Notes under the pieces: model-generated | The model's input: the letters and a program-made list of their open reading frames with translations, nothing else | What the model was told of the DNA's origin: nothing | Databases searched by the model: none | Made by a program: the position numbers and the translations under genes | Assembly: GCF_947254095.1 (NCBI RefSeq) | Contig: NZ_CAMYBV010000009.1 | Location: 1 to 64,000, forward strand | DNA from: an uncultured Mobiluncus sp. | GTDB lineage: Bacteria; Actinomycetota; Actinomycetes; Actinomycetales; Actinomycetaceae | DNA length: 64,000 nucleotides | Direction of reading: 5' to 3' | In this document: one piece after another, positions 1-7,657 of the stretch | How the letters are laid out: each line of letters opens with the position of its first letter | Position numbering within the stretch: the first letter of the stretch is position 1

Positions 1-45
1 CTGATTGACCAGGTGCTGGAGCCGCGTAAAGGCAGCTCGAGCTGA
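1..45 (+). CDS. clpP: ClpP protease subunit, C-terminal end (partial)
   Basis: The first 45 bases read in frame 1 as a short C-terminal tail, LIDQVLEPRKGSSS, followed by TGA. The 'YGLIDQVLEPR'-type ending is typical of ATP-dependent Clp protease proteolytic subunits, and clpX lies close downstream on the same strand, as in most bacteria. The gene begins left of the window, so its catalytic triad cannot be checked. A strong terminator follows at once, which suggests that clpP and clpX are transcribed separately here. Confidence 0.7.
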   Translation: MIDQVLEPRKGSSS

Positions 46-61
46 TTGTGACTTGCCAGAA

Positions 62-104
62 ACGTGGCTTCACGCTTTGATAGCGTGGAGCCACGTGATT
101 TTTT
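62..104 (+). terminator. Rho-independent terminator after clpP
   Basis: Arms ACGTGGCTTCACGCT (62-76) and AGCGTGGAGCCACGT (82-96) pair over 14 of 15 positions around a 5-base loop and are followed by a run of six T (99-104). It sits 16 bases after the clpP stop codon. Confidence 0.85.
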
Positions 105-252
105 GGCTGTGGTTAGCCTTGGTTGGACTTGGTTAGTTTTGTTTGTACTGATGTGCCTTGAGGTGCCCACTGTTCAGAAGCGCGGGGCGGGCGTTGCTAA
201 TCGGTCGCTCGACTCGCCGCTAGGTCGGGTTCGCCGCCGCGCCACGGGTCTA

Positions 253-498
253 TCAGTTTGATGATTTCCTAGAGAAGACACTGACCACTGCCCCCAGGCT
301 GATGCAGATTATGGCCACGTTGCTGATAGGAGGCAGAACTTGCATGACATTCAAGATTGCCAAGGCAATGATTATTACCCCGGCTAGCAGAACCGTCCAA
401 GTCTGGGCGGTACCGTTGACTTTGTTGCGAAAAACTACCATGGACAGGCCGGACAGCACTCCCAGACCAATGAATAAGTAAGCAATTACGTCAGGCAT
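253..498 (-). CDS. Small three-helix membrane protein of unknown function
   Basis: This 81-residue protein is almost entirely hydrophobic. Three membrane segments are visible at about residues 4-21, 34-55 and 58-74, followed by a short basic tail (SRKSSN). I do not recognise a family. It lies alone on the minus strand between clpP and clpX. The gene is small but has clean helix-loop-helix hydrophobicity and no competing gene on the other strand, so I accept it as probably real. The function is unknown. Confidence 0.55.
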   Translation of the reverse strand: MPDVIAYLFIGLGVLSGLSMVVFRNKVNGTAQTWTVLLAGVIIIALAILNVMQVLPPISNVAIICISLGAVVSVFSRKSSN

Positions 499-829
499 CG
501 CGCCCCCCTCATATTTATGACTTTCTGATGTCCCGGAAAGTTAATCCCGGAAACTGCTTAATACTAATAAGGCAGCCAGCACAAATATACCTACAAATGT
601 GGGTATTTAACTACCGGCAATGGTAGGTGCGGCGCTACCCGTCCGGCACCAGAAGCCTCGCGCGGAGCCGACGCAAATTCCTTGCCCGAAACACTTTACA
701 GAACACCATAAACCCGCCGAGCTGCACCGCGAAGTCGACGGATTGGCCCTCAAAGGCGTGTTAACGAGAATAAAAACCTCTAAAACCATAGAATCGTAAT
801 CAGCCTGAACTCGTCTATGAGAGGAACTC
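499..829. other. Intergenic region upstream of clpX
   Basis: No convincing gene is visible in these 331 bases. The region must carry the divergent promoters of the small membrane gene (minus) and clpX (plus). Visible details are the sequence CCCGGAAA twice near 528-555 and a small hairpin CTACC-GGCAAT-GGTAG at 611-626. I could not identify a convincing ClgR or heat-shock operator. A ribosome binding site, GAGAGGAAC, lies just before the clpX ATG. Confidence 0.5.
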
Positions 830-2092
830 ATGTCACGCACTGCCGAATCGGTCGACCTGCTGAAGTGTTCTTTCTGTGGAAAGTCCCAGCGTCAGGTTCG
901 TAAGCTCATCGCCGGTCCTGGCGTGTACATCTGCGATGAGTGCATCGAGCTGTGCAACGACATTATCGCCGAGGAACTCGATGGCAGCCCCGCGGGTGGG
1001 CTGGACGTCCTGCCGACGCCCCATGAAATCTTTGATTTCCTGCAGGAATACGTGATTGGTCAGGAAAACGCGAAACGCGCCCTGTCCGTAGCGGTCTATA
1101 ACCACTACAAGCGGGTGCGCGCCCAACGCCACGGCGAAGACACCGGCATGGAGCTGACGAAGTCGAATATCCTGCTACTTGGCCCCACCGGAACCGGAAA
1201 GACACACCTGGCGAGATCTTTGGCGCGATTGTTGAAAGTTCCGTTCTGTATCGTGGACGCCACCGCCCTGACCGAAGCCGGCTACGTGGGCGAGGACGTG
1301 GAAAACATCTTGTTGCGCTTGATTCAAGCCGCCGATGGGGACGTGAAAAAGGCGGAACGCGGCATTATCTATATTGACGAAATCGACAAGATTTCCCGCA
1401 AGGGCGAAAACGCCTCCATTACTCGTGACGTGTCCGGCGAGGGCGTGCAGCAGGCTCTGCTAAAGATTATCGAGGGCACCACCGCCTCCGTGCCGCCGCA
1501 GGGCGGGCGAAAACACCCGCATCAGGAATTTATCGAGATTGATACCTCCTCGATCCTGTTCATTGCCGCCGGGGCGTTTGCCGGTCTCGACGAAATTGTG
1601 AAAGCTCGGTTGGGGCAGCGCTCCACCGGGTTTGGCTCGGATCTCAAGTCCGTAAAGGAACACGGTGACCTGTTCGCCAAAGTGACCCCCGACGACCTGC
1701 ACAAGTTCGGTTTGATTCCGGAGTTCATCGGCCGTTTGCCGGTCATTACCAATGTGTCGGCCCTGGACGTTGACGATTTGTCCCGCGTTTTGACCGAGCC
1801 CAAGAACGCCATCTTAAAGCAATACCAGCATCTGTTTGAGCTCGACGGGGTGAAACTGACTTTCACCGATGCGGCGATTCACGCGGTGGCCGAGCTGGCT
1901 GAGAAGCGCGGTACCGGGGCGCGTTCGCTGTCGACCCTGATGGAAAACACCCTCTCTCAAATCATGTTTGACCTGCCCTCACGCGACGATGTCGCAGAAG
2001 TCATCATCGAGGCGGAGTGCGTTTTTGAGGGCGCCGAGCCCACCTACGTGCTGCAGGACATCCACGGCGGTTCGGTCGCTAAGACCGCCTAA
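830..2092 (+). CDS. clpX: ATP-dependent Clp protease ATP-binding subunit ClpX
   Basis: This is the AAA+ unfoldase that recognises tagged substrates and feeds them into the ClpP chamber in the cytoplasm. The 420-residue length is normal for the family. The N-terminal zinc-binding domain has four cysteines (C13, C16, C35, C38). Walker A is GPTGTGKT at 118-125, the pore loop is GYVGED, Walker B is IIYIDEID near residue 180, and sensor 2 is in GTGARSL. The ATG at 830 has GAGAGGAAC just upstream. It follows the clpP end at the left edge after an intervening minus-strand gene and a terminator, so it probably has its own promoter. Nothing appears truncated. Confidence 0.98.
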   Translation: MSRTAESVDLLKCSFCGKSQRQVRKLIAGPGVYICDECIELCNDIIAEELDGSPAGGLDVLPTPHEIFDFLQEYVIGQENAKRALSVAVYNHYKRVRAQRHGEDTGMELTKSNILLLGPTGTGKTHLARSLARLLKVPFCIVDATALTEAGYVGEDVENILLRLIQAADGDVKKAERGIIYIDEIDKISRKGENASITRDVSGEGVQQALLKIIEGTTASVPPQGGRKHPHQEFIEIDTSSILFIAAGAFAGLDEIVKARLGQRSTGFGSDLKSVKEHGDLFAKVTPDDLHKFGLIPEFIGRLPVITNVSALDVDDLSRVLTEPKNAILKQYQHLFELDGVKLTFTDAAIHAVAELAEKRGTGARSLSTLMENTLSQIMFDLPSRDDVAEVIIEAECVFEGAEPTYVLQDIHGGSVAKTA

Positions 2093-2236
2093 CATTTACG
2101 TCACAAGGTTCCCCGAGCGGGTTCACGCCGAGGTTGCCATTTTTCTGGGGGCGGCTCCGTTTCACGTTTCGAGAAACTCTCCGCCGCGGCGCGGTGACCC
2201 GGTAAAGTGAGAGGGGAACCTAGTGAAGGGGCAACA

Positions 2237-2572
2237 ATGAACACTGCGCACGCCGAAGAAGCTATCGCCGCGAACCCGCCGCAAACCCCTGCGGAACTCA
2301 AGGAATACCGCGCCACCATCGACAACATCGACGCCGCGCTGGTGCATCTGCTGGCGGAGCGGTTTCGTTGCACCCAAAAAGTCGGTCAGCTAAAGGCGCG
2401 CCTGGATTTGCCGCCGGCTGATCCCGAGCGTGAGGCGCAGCAGGTGGCGCGCCTCCAGGCTTTGGCTGTCTCATCAGGGCTCGACCCCGAGTTCGCCAAG
2501 AAGTTCCTGCGTTTCATCGTGGACGAGGTCATCCGCCACCACGAAGCGGTGCGCGAAACGCCCTGTCATTAA
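2237..2572 (+). CDS. Chorismate mutase (AroQ class)
   Basis: This all-helical enzyme converts chorismate to prephenate, the branch step toward phenylalanine and tyrosine. The product is about 111 residues. The family pattern is clear: an N-terminal helix with R..ID.ID..LV.LLAERF, then QKVGQLKA and a C-terminal helix FLRFIVDEVIRHHE. I chose the ATG at 2237 because GAAGGGG lies 5-11 bases upstream; a longer reading from 2207 has no such site. It lies between clpX and the iron locus and seems to stand alone. Alternative names for this type of protein are 'chorismate mutase type II' or isochorismate lyase-like, but the biosynthetic role is most likely. Confidence 0.9.
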   Translation: MNTAHAEEAIAANPPQTPAELKEYRATIDNIDAALVHLLAERFRCTQKVGQLKARLDLPPADPEREAQQVARLQALAVSSGLDPEFAKKFLRFIVDEVIRHHEAVRETPCH

Positions 2573-2617
2573 CATTTGCGCGTTATTTTTCGCAGATGAA
2601 AGCAGATTTCTCGCTAA

Positions 2618-2636
2618 TTAGGTAAGGCAAGCCTTG
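2618..2636. promoter_or_regulatory. DtxR/IdeR-like iron box upstream of the DUF4418 gene
   Basis: TTAGGTAAGGCAAGCCTTG matches the established DtxR/IdeR consensus TTAGGTTAGGCTAACCTAA at 14 of 19 positions. A possible -35 element TTGCCA (2634-2639) overlaps its right end. A weak -10, CATGAT (2657-2662), follows with a 17-base spacer. Iron-loaded DtxR bound here would block the promoter of the iron-uptake genes that start at 2697. Confidence 0.75.
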
Positions 2637-2696
2637 CCAATTGTTTTGCATTATGTCATGATTGGCAGCGTCGTTAAATCTTAAGGAGAAATTCGC

Positions 2697-3224
2697 ATGA
2701 AAGATAGAATCATCGGTTCGCTGCCTACCATCGTGTTGGGCCTGCTCATTGCCATCGCGCCCCGGACTTTTGCGCCGGTTTGCGAGTTCGCTGCCAAACA
2801 CAGCTCCGGCATGGAACATATGTCCGGGATGAAAGGCTCCGGCGGCATGGAAAATATGGATCATATGGATCATATGGGTCAGGCTGGTAAAGCGATGGGT
2901 GAAGCTCATCAGCACATGGCGTGCTACTGGACTGCTCAAGCCAGCTTGGGGATTGGAATCCTCCTGTTGGTCATCGGATTGATTGCGTTTTTCGTGAACG
3001 CTCAGATTCGTACCGGTTTGAACATCAGTGCAGCGCTCATTTATGTGCTGGAAATCTTGATTGTCACCGTGCTGATTGGCGTGTGCAAAAACGAGGAAAT
3101 GTCTTGCAACGTGTATGCCATGCCCACGCTGTTAGCGCTGAGCTGTATAGGAATCCTGGCAGTCGGCGCGGCGATATTCCTGGATCAAAAGAAGCGCCCG
3201 GTGGCTCAGAAAGCGACGGCCTAA
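2697..3224 (+). CDS. DUF4418 membrane protein with Met/His-rich loop
   Basis: The 175-residue protein has four predicted membrane segments (about residues 8-24, 83-101, 106-126 and 142-160). Between the first and second is an extracytoplasmic loop, about residues 36-75, very rich in Met and His (repeats such as MEHM, MSGM, MENM, MDHM). This is a typical soft-metal-binding composition. The hydrophobic pattern, paired cysteines in the loops and position next to an FtsX-type ABC pair fit the DUF4418 family, whose function is unsettled. The start has AAGGAGA eight bases upstream, and the iron box at 2618 precedes it. I infer a role in metal capture or sensing for the iron locus. The bound metal (iron or copper) cannot be told from sequence. 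Confidence 0.75.
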   Translation: MKDRIIGSLPTIVLGLLIAIAPRTFAPVCEFAAKHSSGMEHMSGMKGSGGMENMDHMDHMGQAGKAMGEAHQHMACYWTAQASLGIGILLLVIGLIAFFVNAQIRTGLNISAALIYVLEILIVTVLIGVCKNEEMSCNVYAMPTLLALSCIGILAVGAAIFLDQKKRPVAQKATA

Positions 3225-3230
3225 TCCGTC

Positions 3231-4451
3231 ATGCAAAGCAGCCAAATCACCTGGGGCAAACTCCCTTTTCGCAATCTTAAATATTACCGTTATCGCAGCT
3301 TAGGACTGTTCTTGGTGGCAGTCTTGCTCAGCGGGATAACGTTTGCGGCGGGGATGGTCTCGTTGAACCTCAGTCAGGGGCTGTCATCGGTCAAAGAACG
3401 CCTGGGGGCGGACATAATGGTCGTGCCCTCTCAGTTTGAGCAATCCGCAAAGGATATTTACCTTTGCGGGGGCAAGCCAAGCGGGTTCCTGCTGCAAGAT
3501 GATGTGGCTGATTTGGTTGCTAACGTTGCCGGGGTGGAACGGGTCACCACGCAGACCTATATTGCTTCTCTGATGGCGAGTTGCTGCGAAGTGAGGCTGC
3601 AAATTATCGGCATCGATCCGGACACAGACTTCGTGATTAAGCCCTGGATTCAAGCCACTTATTCTCGTGGTTTGCAGGACGGGGAACTGGTCGCGGGGTC
3701 GAAAGTCCAAATCAACGCCCAGGGCAAGATTCGCCTGTTTAACTATGAGTTCCCCGTGAGTGCGCGACTGGCTCCGACCGGTACGAACCTGGATTCTTCC
3801 GTGTTTGCCAATCTGGCGACCACAAAGATTTTGGCACGCCAAGCTGAAAAGGTGGGACATCCGGTCTTGTCCGCAAATGAGATTGGACATCGGGTTTCCG
3901 CAGTAATGGTAAAGGTCAAGCCCGGTTACGCCCCGGAGGACGTGGCGCAGTATATTTCCAAATCTCCCCAGCTGGAGGGCTTGGGCTTTGTGTCCGCGAA
4001 CGGGATTAGCTCCCGGCTCAAAGAGGGAGTTGGACATATTGTGAGCGCGCTGCAGATTTTTCTGATTATCTTTTGGGCAGTTTCCCTAGCTGTGCTGGTG
4101 ACTGTCAACTGGGTTAGCGTCATGTCTCGGAGCAAAGAGTTGGGCTCGTTGCGGATAATGGGCGCCACCAAGCGGATGCTCACCACGATGTTGCTAAAGG
4201 AAAATCTGTTGATTAGCGTGGGCGGGAGCATACTGGGGTTGGGCTTCAGCGCAGTGCTGATGCACCCCTTCGGTAACGCTATCCAAAAGGCTTTGAAACA
4301 GCCCTATCTGCAAAGTGACCTGTGGAGCCAGTGTTCCCTGGCTGTCCTCATCCTGGTGACGGTGTGCCTGGGGGCGGTCCTGGCTAGCGCAGTTTCAGCG
4401 ATTCGCATCTTGCAAAAAGAAACCTACAAGGCTGTGCGGGAGGGTCAATAG
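3231..4451 (+). CDS. ABC transporter permease, FtsX/MacB type
   Basis: This 406-residue protein has the MacB/FtsX layout: an N-terminal membrane helix (about residues 25-45), a large extracytoplasmic domain (about 50-265), and three C-terminal helices (about 275-295, 325-345, 375-395) with the family pattern SRSKELGSLRIMGATKRM. It begins 6 bases after the DUF4418 gene and is followed with no gap by its ATPase. In the Campylobacter P19 locus, FtsX-like permeases (Cj1661/Cj1662) are required for iron acquisition, so a mechanochemical role in that system is likely. The extracytoplasmic domain contains several Cys residues (for example MASCCEV), which could bind metal or form disulfides. Confidence 0.9.
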   Translation: MQSSQITWGKLPFRNLKYYRYRSLGLFLVAVLLSGITFAAGMVSLNLSQGLSSVKERLGADIMVVPSQFEQSAKDIYLCGGKPSGFLLQDDVADLVANVAGVERVTTQTYIASLMASCCEVRLQIIGIDPDTDFVIKPWIQATYSRGLQDGELVAGSKVQINAQGKIRLFNYEFPVSARLAPTGTNLDSSVFANLATTKILARQAEKVGHPVLSANEIGHRVSAVMVKVKPGYAPEDVAQYISKSPQLEGLGFVSANGISSRLKEGVGHIVSALQIFLIIFWAVSLAVLVTVNWVSVMSRSKELGSLRIMGATKRMLTTMLLKENLLISVGGSILGLGFSAVLMHPFGNAIQKALKQPYLQSDLWSQCSLAVLILVTVCLGAVLASAVSAIRILQKETYKAVREGQ

Positions 4452-5156
4452 ATGCTGCTGGAACTGTGTGAGGTGACGAAGAAGTTTTCACGGCGGGGCC
4501 GCTACTTTAACGCGGTAGACCAGGTCAGTCTGGAGATAGACGCCAATCAGTTTGTAGTAATTTCAGGTAAATCGGGTAACGGGAAAACAACCTTGCTGAA
4601 CCTGATGATGGGTCTGCTGCGGCCCAGTTCAGGAACGGTTCAAGTGGCAGGGCAAGACTTGTCCCGCCTCTCGGATCGGGAGCTGTCCCAACTACGCCGG
4701 TTTCGTCTGGGAATGATTACGCAGCAGCAAACCCTGGTCAGTTCCCTCAATGTGTTGGATAACGTGGTGCTGCCCGCGACTTTGCCGGCACAAGGGCGTT
4801 CTTCGGGGCAATCGTCCCCGGCGGCGGTAGAGTCTTTGCCCGTTAATCGCGCGCTAGATTTGCTGGAAAAGCTCGACATTGTAGACCTAACACACGCTTG
4901 GCCCGCAGAGTTGTCCGGGGGAGAGATGCGTCGAGTCGCTATCGCCCGCGCGCTTATGACCCAACCGGAGGTTCTATTGGCAGACGAACCTACCGGGGAT
5001 TTGGATGAGGCTTCCACCGCGGCGGTGCTGGGGTTATTCCGCGAACTGACGCAGCAGGGCTGTGCGGTCGTCATGGTCACGCACGACGTGGCCGCTTATG
5101 AATACTGCAACCGCAGATTCGACATGCTGAACGGTCGCTTGGAAGAGCTGCAGTAA
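4452..5156 (+). CDS. ABC transporter ATP-binding protein, MacB/LolD type
   Basis: This 234-residue nucleotide-binding protein starts directly after the permease stop codon, so the pair is probably translationally coupled. Walker A is GKSGNGKT at 39-46, the signature LSGGEMRR is near 154, Walker B VLLADEPT is near 175 and the switch histidine is in VTHD near 210. It is typical of the LolD/MacB subfamily, which drives FtsX-type permeases without transporting solutes through a classic channel. It is the last gene of the first iron-regulated unit; a second iron box follows at 5218. Confidence 0.93.
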   Translation: MLLELCEVTKKFSRRGRYFNAVDQVSLEIDANQFVVISGKSGNGKTTLLNLMMGLLRPSSGTVQVAGQDLSRLSDRELSQLRRFRLGMITQQQTLVSSLNVLDNVVLPATLPAQGRSSGQSSPAAVESLPVNRALDLLEKLDIVDLTHAWPAELSGGEMRRVAIARALMTQPEVLLADEPTGDLDEASTAAVLGLFRELTQQGCAVVMVTHDVAAYEYCNRRFDMLNGRLEELQ

Positions 5157-5217
5157 GTCGAGTTTCTCCAAATTTGCGATGAACTCGGGCCGGAACAGCC
5201 CAAGGAAGCTATATTAA

Positions 5218-5236
5218 TTAGGTGAGGCTTGCCTTA
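5218..5236. promoter_or_regulatory. DtxR/IdeR-like iron box upstream of the FTR1 gene
   Basis: TTAGGTGAGGCTTGCCTTA matches the DtxR/IdeR consensus at 15 of 19 positions. As in the first box, a TTGCCT (5229-5234) that could serve as -35 element lies in its right half. This indicates that the FTR1-P19 genes form a second iron-repressed transcription unit, even though they lie just downstream of the first. Confidence 0.8.
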
Positions 5237-5293
5237 ATAACTATTTTTCTGTAGCCTTATCGTGTTTTGATTTGGAAAGAAGTTGATGGAATC

Positions 5294-7003
5294 GTGAACG
5301 CAACCAGGAATCTGTTTTCCCTCGGGGCGCGAGGACTGCGGTTTATTGTAGGTTTTTCTGCGGTGGTGTTGGCTCTGGTCTTCGGGGGAGTGGTCTGGCC
5401 CAGCGCGGCCGCAACCCAAAACTCCGACCTTGGTGAATGGTCTGATGTTGTGGCAGTGATGCAGGAAAAGCTGAACGCGGTTCCCGAAGCTGGCGACCCG
5501 AGCGCGGTCCAGACTCTGATTCGTCAAGCCTACTATGAGAACTACCAGACGAGCGGCCTGGAGGACCAGGTCAAACACACTTTGGGGCGTGACGTTGACG
5601 ATAAGTTTGTCACCGAACTATTGAACTTACGCAATCTCAGCCGTGACGGTGCGAGCCCGGAGGCACTTCGGGAAGCTTGTGACCAAGTCATGACTATGCT
5701 TACGGAAACGGTAACTCAGCTGGTCAAAGCCCCTAAGGTGGCGGATCAATGGAGCAGAGTTGCTGATACGATTGCGCAAAACATTACCGAGGCACAAAGC
5801 GCTTACGTTAAGGGGCAGGCCGACCGGGCGTTCACCCTGGCTACCGAAGCGTATCTGGGGCATTACGAAGCCGACGGGTTTGAAAATAACACCATTGTGC
5901 ACAAAGGTTTCAGCCGGGTAACCGAGATTGAGGGTATGTTCAGCGACTTGCGCCAGGGCTACAAAGATGGTCGTGACCAGGCTCAACAGGAGAAACTTGG
6001 CAAGGACCTGATTGCAAAGCTCGTTGAGGACGCACAGTTCCTGGACTCGAAAACGCAGGATACCGGACCGTTAGGGATTTCCGGTTTCTTTGCCGCGTTG
6101 CTGATTCTGTTGCGTGAAGGCGCGGAGGCTCTGCTGGTGGTAGCGGCTCTGGTGACTTACGCGCTGAAAGCGGGACGGCGCGACCAGCTGCGGGGAATCC
6201 TGGTGGGCGTGGTTATCGCCGTGGTCATTTCCATCGGTCTGGCTATTCTGTTTGGCCAGCTCAGCGCCAGTGTCCAGAGCGGAATGGGTCAAGAACTGCT
6301 GGAGGGCATCACCGGTCTGGCGGCCGCCCTGATGCTGATTTATGTATCCAACTGGATCCTGAGCAAGTCCAGTGGCAAGCGTTGGGAAGAATACATTAAG
6401 GCCACCGCGGGCGAAAGAACCGCCTCGGGAGGTGTTTTTGCCCTGGCATTTGTGTCATTCCTCACCGTGGCTCGGGAAGGTGCCGAAACAATCCTGTTCT
6501 TTTATCCGATTGTTGCCGGGGCGAAAATCCGCAGCGATTATTGGTTTATCGTTGCGGGTGGCGTGACGGCGGCGGTTATCCTGGCGATTCTATTTGTGCT
6601 GGTCTGGCAGTTCGGGGTACGCCTGCCGCTCAAGCCGTTCTTTAAGTGGACTTCGATATTGCTGGCGTTGCTGGCGGTAGCCATCGTGGGAGGGGCGATT
6701 AAAGAGCTGCAAGAGGCTGCTTTGGTCGGGGCACATGTGGTGTCTTCCGTTCCTACCGTGGTATTCCTGGGAATCTATCCCACCGCAGAAACCCTCGGTG
6801 CCCAGCTTATTACCGCCGCGGTATTGGTCGGCTTGGCTCTGCTGCAACGCCGCCGGGCCAAAGCAGACCAGCCTAAGGCGAGCGGCTCCGAGACTCGTCC
6901 CGACACCTCTATCTCGGAAAGTAATGATAAAGCTCCCGAAGAACACTCTTCGAGGGAAAACACACAAGACGCTGTCGAAGCGTACAGCGGAAAGGAAGAA
7001 TAA
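5294..7003 (+). CDS. FTR1-family high-affinity iron permease
   Basis: FTR1 permeases move iron across the membrane coupled to oxidation of Fe(II). The protein (about 569 residues from GTG 5294) has a signal-peptide-like N terminus, an extracytoplasmic helical domain (about 35-255) and a seven-helix permease domain (about 260-520). The two hallmark REGAE motifs lie at about residues 274 and 394. A hydrophilic acidic tail ends the protein. The N-terminal domain contains two similar units, AYYENYQTSGLE and AYLGHYEADGFE. I prefer GTG 5294, which has a purine-rich stretch (GGAAAGAAG, then GATGGA) upstream, over an in-frame TTG at 5267, which has none. Its stop overlaps the P19 gene (TAATG). In Campylobacter, Cj1658 plus P19 form the equivalent pair. 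Confidence 0.95.
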   Translation: MNATRNLFSLGARGLRFIVGFSAVVLALVFGGVVWPSAAATQNSDLGEWSDVVAVMQEKLNAVPEAGDPSAVQTLIRQAYYENYQTSGLEDQVKHTLGRDVDDKFVTELLNLRNLSRDGASPEALREACDQVMTMLTETVTQLVKAPKVADQWSRVADTIAQNITEAQSAYVKGQADRAFTLATEAYLGHYEADGFENNTIVHKGFSRVTEIEGMFSDLRQGYKDGRDQAQQEKLGKDLIAKLVEDAQFLDSKTQDTGPLGISGFFAALLILLREGAEALLVVAALVTYALKAGRRDQLRGILVGVVIAVVISIGLAILFGQLSASVQSGMGQELLEGITGLAAALMLIYVSNWILSKSSGKRWEEYIKATAGERTASGGVFALAFVSFLTVAREGAETILFFYPIVAGAKIRSDYWFIVAGGVTAAVILAILFVLVWQFGVRLPLKPFFKWTSILLALLAVAIVGGAIKELQEAALVGAHVVSSVPTVVFLGIYPTAETLGAQLITAAVLVGLALLQRRRAKADQPKASGSETRPDTSISESNDKAPEEHSSRENTQDAVEAYSGKEE

Positions 7004-7647
7004 TGAAGAAGAAGCTACTGGCTCTGGCAGCCGTCCTGGCGTTGGGCACGAGTCTCAGCGGTTGTGGCGAAAACCCGGACAACCAGGCGAAGCCGCAGGA
7101 CTCTAAGCCGGCGACGACCGAGCAAGAACAGCCGGAAACCCCCAGCGATCCCAACGTTGTGGGTATCAATGAACTTCCGGTCGGGGATTCTGGCGAACAA
7201 ACCAACGGGCCGCTGAATGTAAACGTTGTTTATTTCCAGGCTGTCGATATGGAGCACGGCTCGATGAAGATGCCTCCGGCTTCCGAGTCCGATATGCACT
7301 TCGAGATTGATGCTTCTACCAACAAGAAGGCAGAAGAATTCGGGTACCCGGCGGATACTTTCATGCCTTACCTGGACGATATGAAGGTTACAGTTAAGGA
7401 TCAAAAGACCGGTGAGGAAACTGACCTGGGCACCATGATGCCGATGATTGCCTCTGACGGTCCTCACTACGGTAACAACATCAAGCTCAAGCCCGGTCTG
7501 TACGATGTGACCATCACCATCCCCTCTCCGGAGGACAAGTTCATGCTGCACACGGGTAAGGATTCCTCCGCGGTCAAGGGACGCTTCTGGAAAGAACCGC
7601 TGAAGTTCGAGTTCAAGAACTGGCAGTGGGACGGGCAGATTCTCTAA
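7003..7647 (+). CDS. P19/Tp34-family periplasmic iron-binding lipoprotein
   Basis: P19 proteins bind copper and iron outside the membrane and deliver iron to FTR1. This 214-residue product is a lipoprotein with lipobox LSGC (Cys21), then a Pro/Glu-rich linker (22-60) and the P19 domain. Residues matching the known P19 metal site are visible: His99 in SDMHFEID, Met148 and His155 in MPMIASDGPHYG, and a candidate His183 in FMLHTG. The DMEHGSMKMP segment is also typical. The start overlaps the FTR1 stop by one base, so the two are coupled. The C-terminal spacing to the last His differs from C. jejuni P19, so that ligand assignment is less certain. Confidence 0.93.
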   Translation: MKKKLLALAAVLALGTSLSGCGENPDNQAKPQDSKPATTEQEQPETPSDPNVVGINELPVGDSGEQTNGPLNVNVVYFQAVDMEHGSMKMPPASESDMHFEIDASTNKKAEEFGYPADTFMPYLDDMKVTVKDQKTGEETDLGTMMPMIASDGPHYGNNIKLKPGLYDVTITIPSPEDKFMLHTGKDSSAVKGRFWKEPLKFEFKNWQWDGQIL

Positions 7648-7657
7648 GAAGATTTCA

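Noticed and set aside
607..840. 77-residue minus-strand frame upstream of clpX
   Set aside because: It has no recognisable domain, overlaps the clpX ribosome site and start, and contains several Cys and Trp in an uneven, non-coding-like mix.
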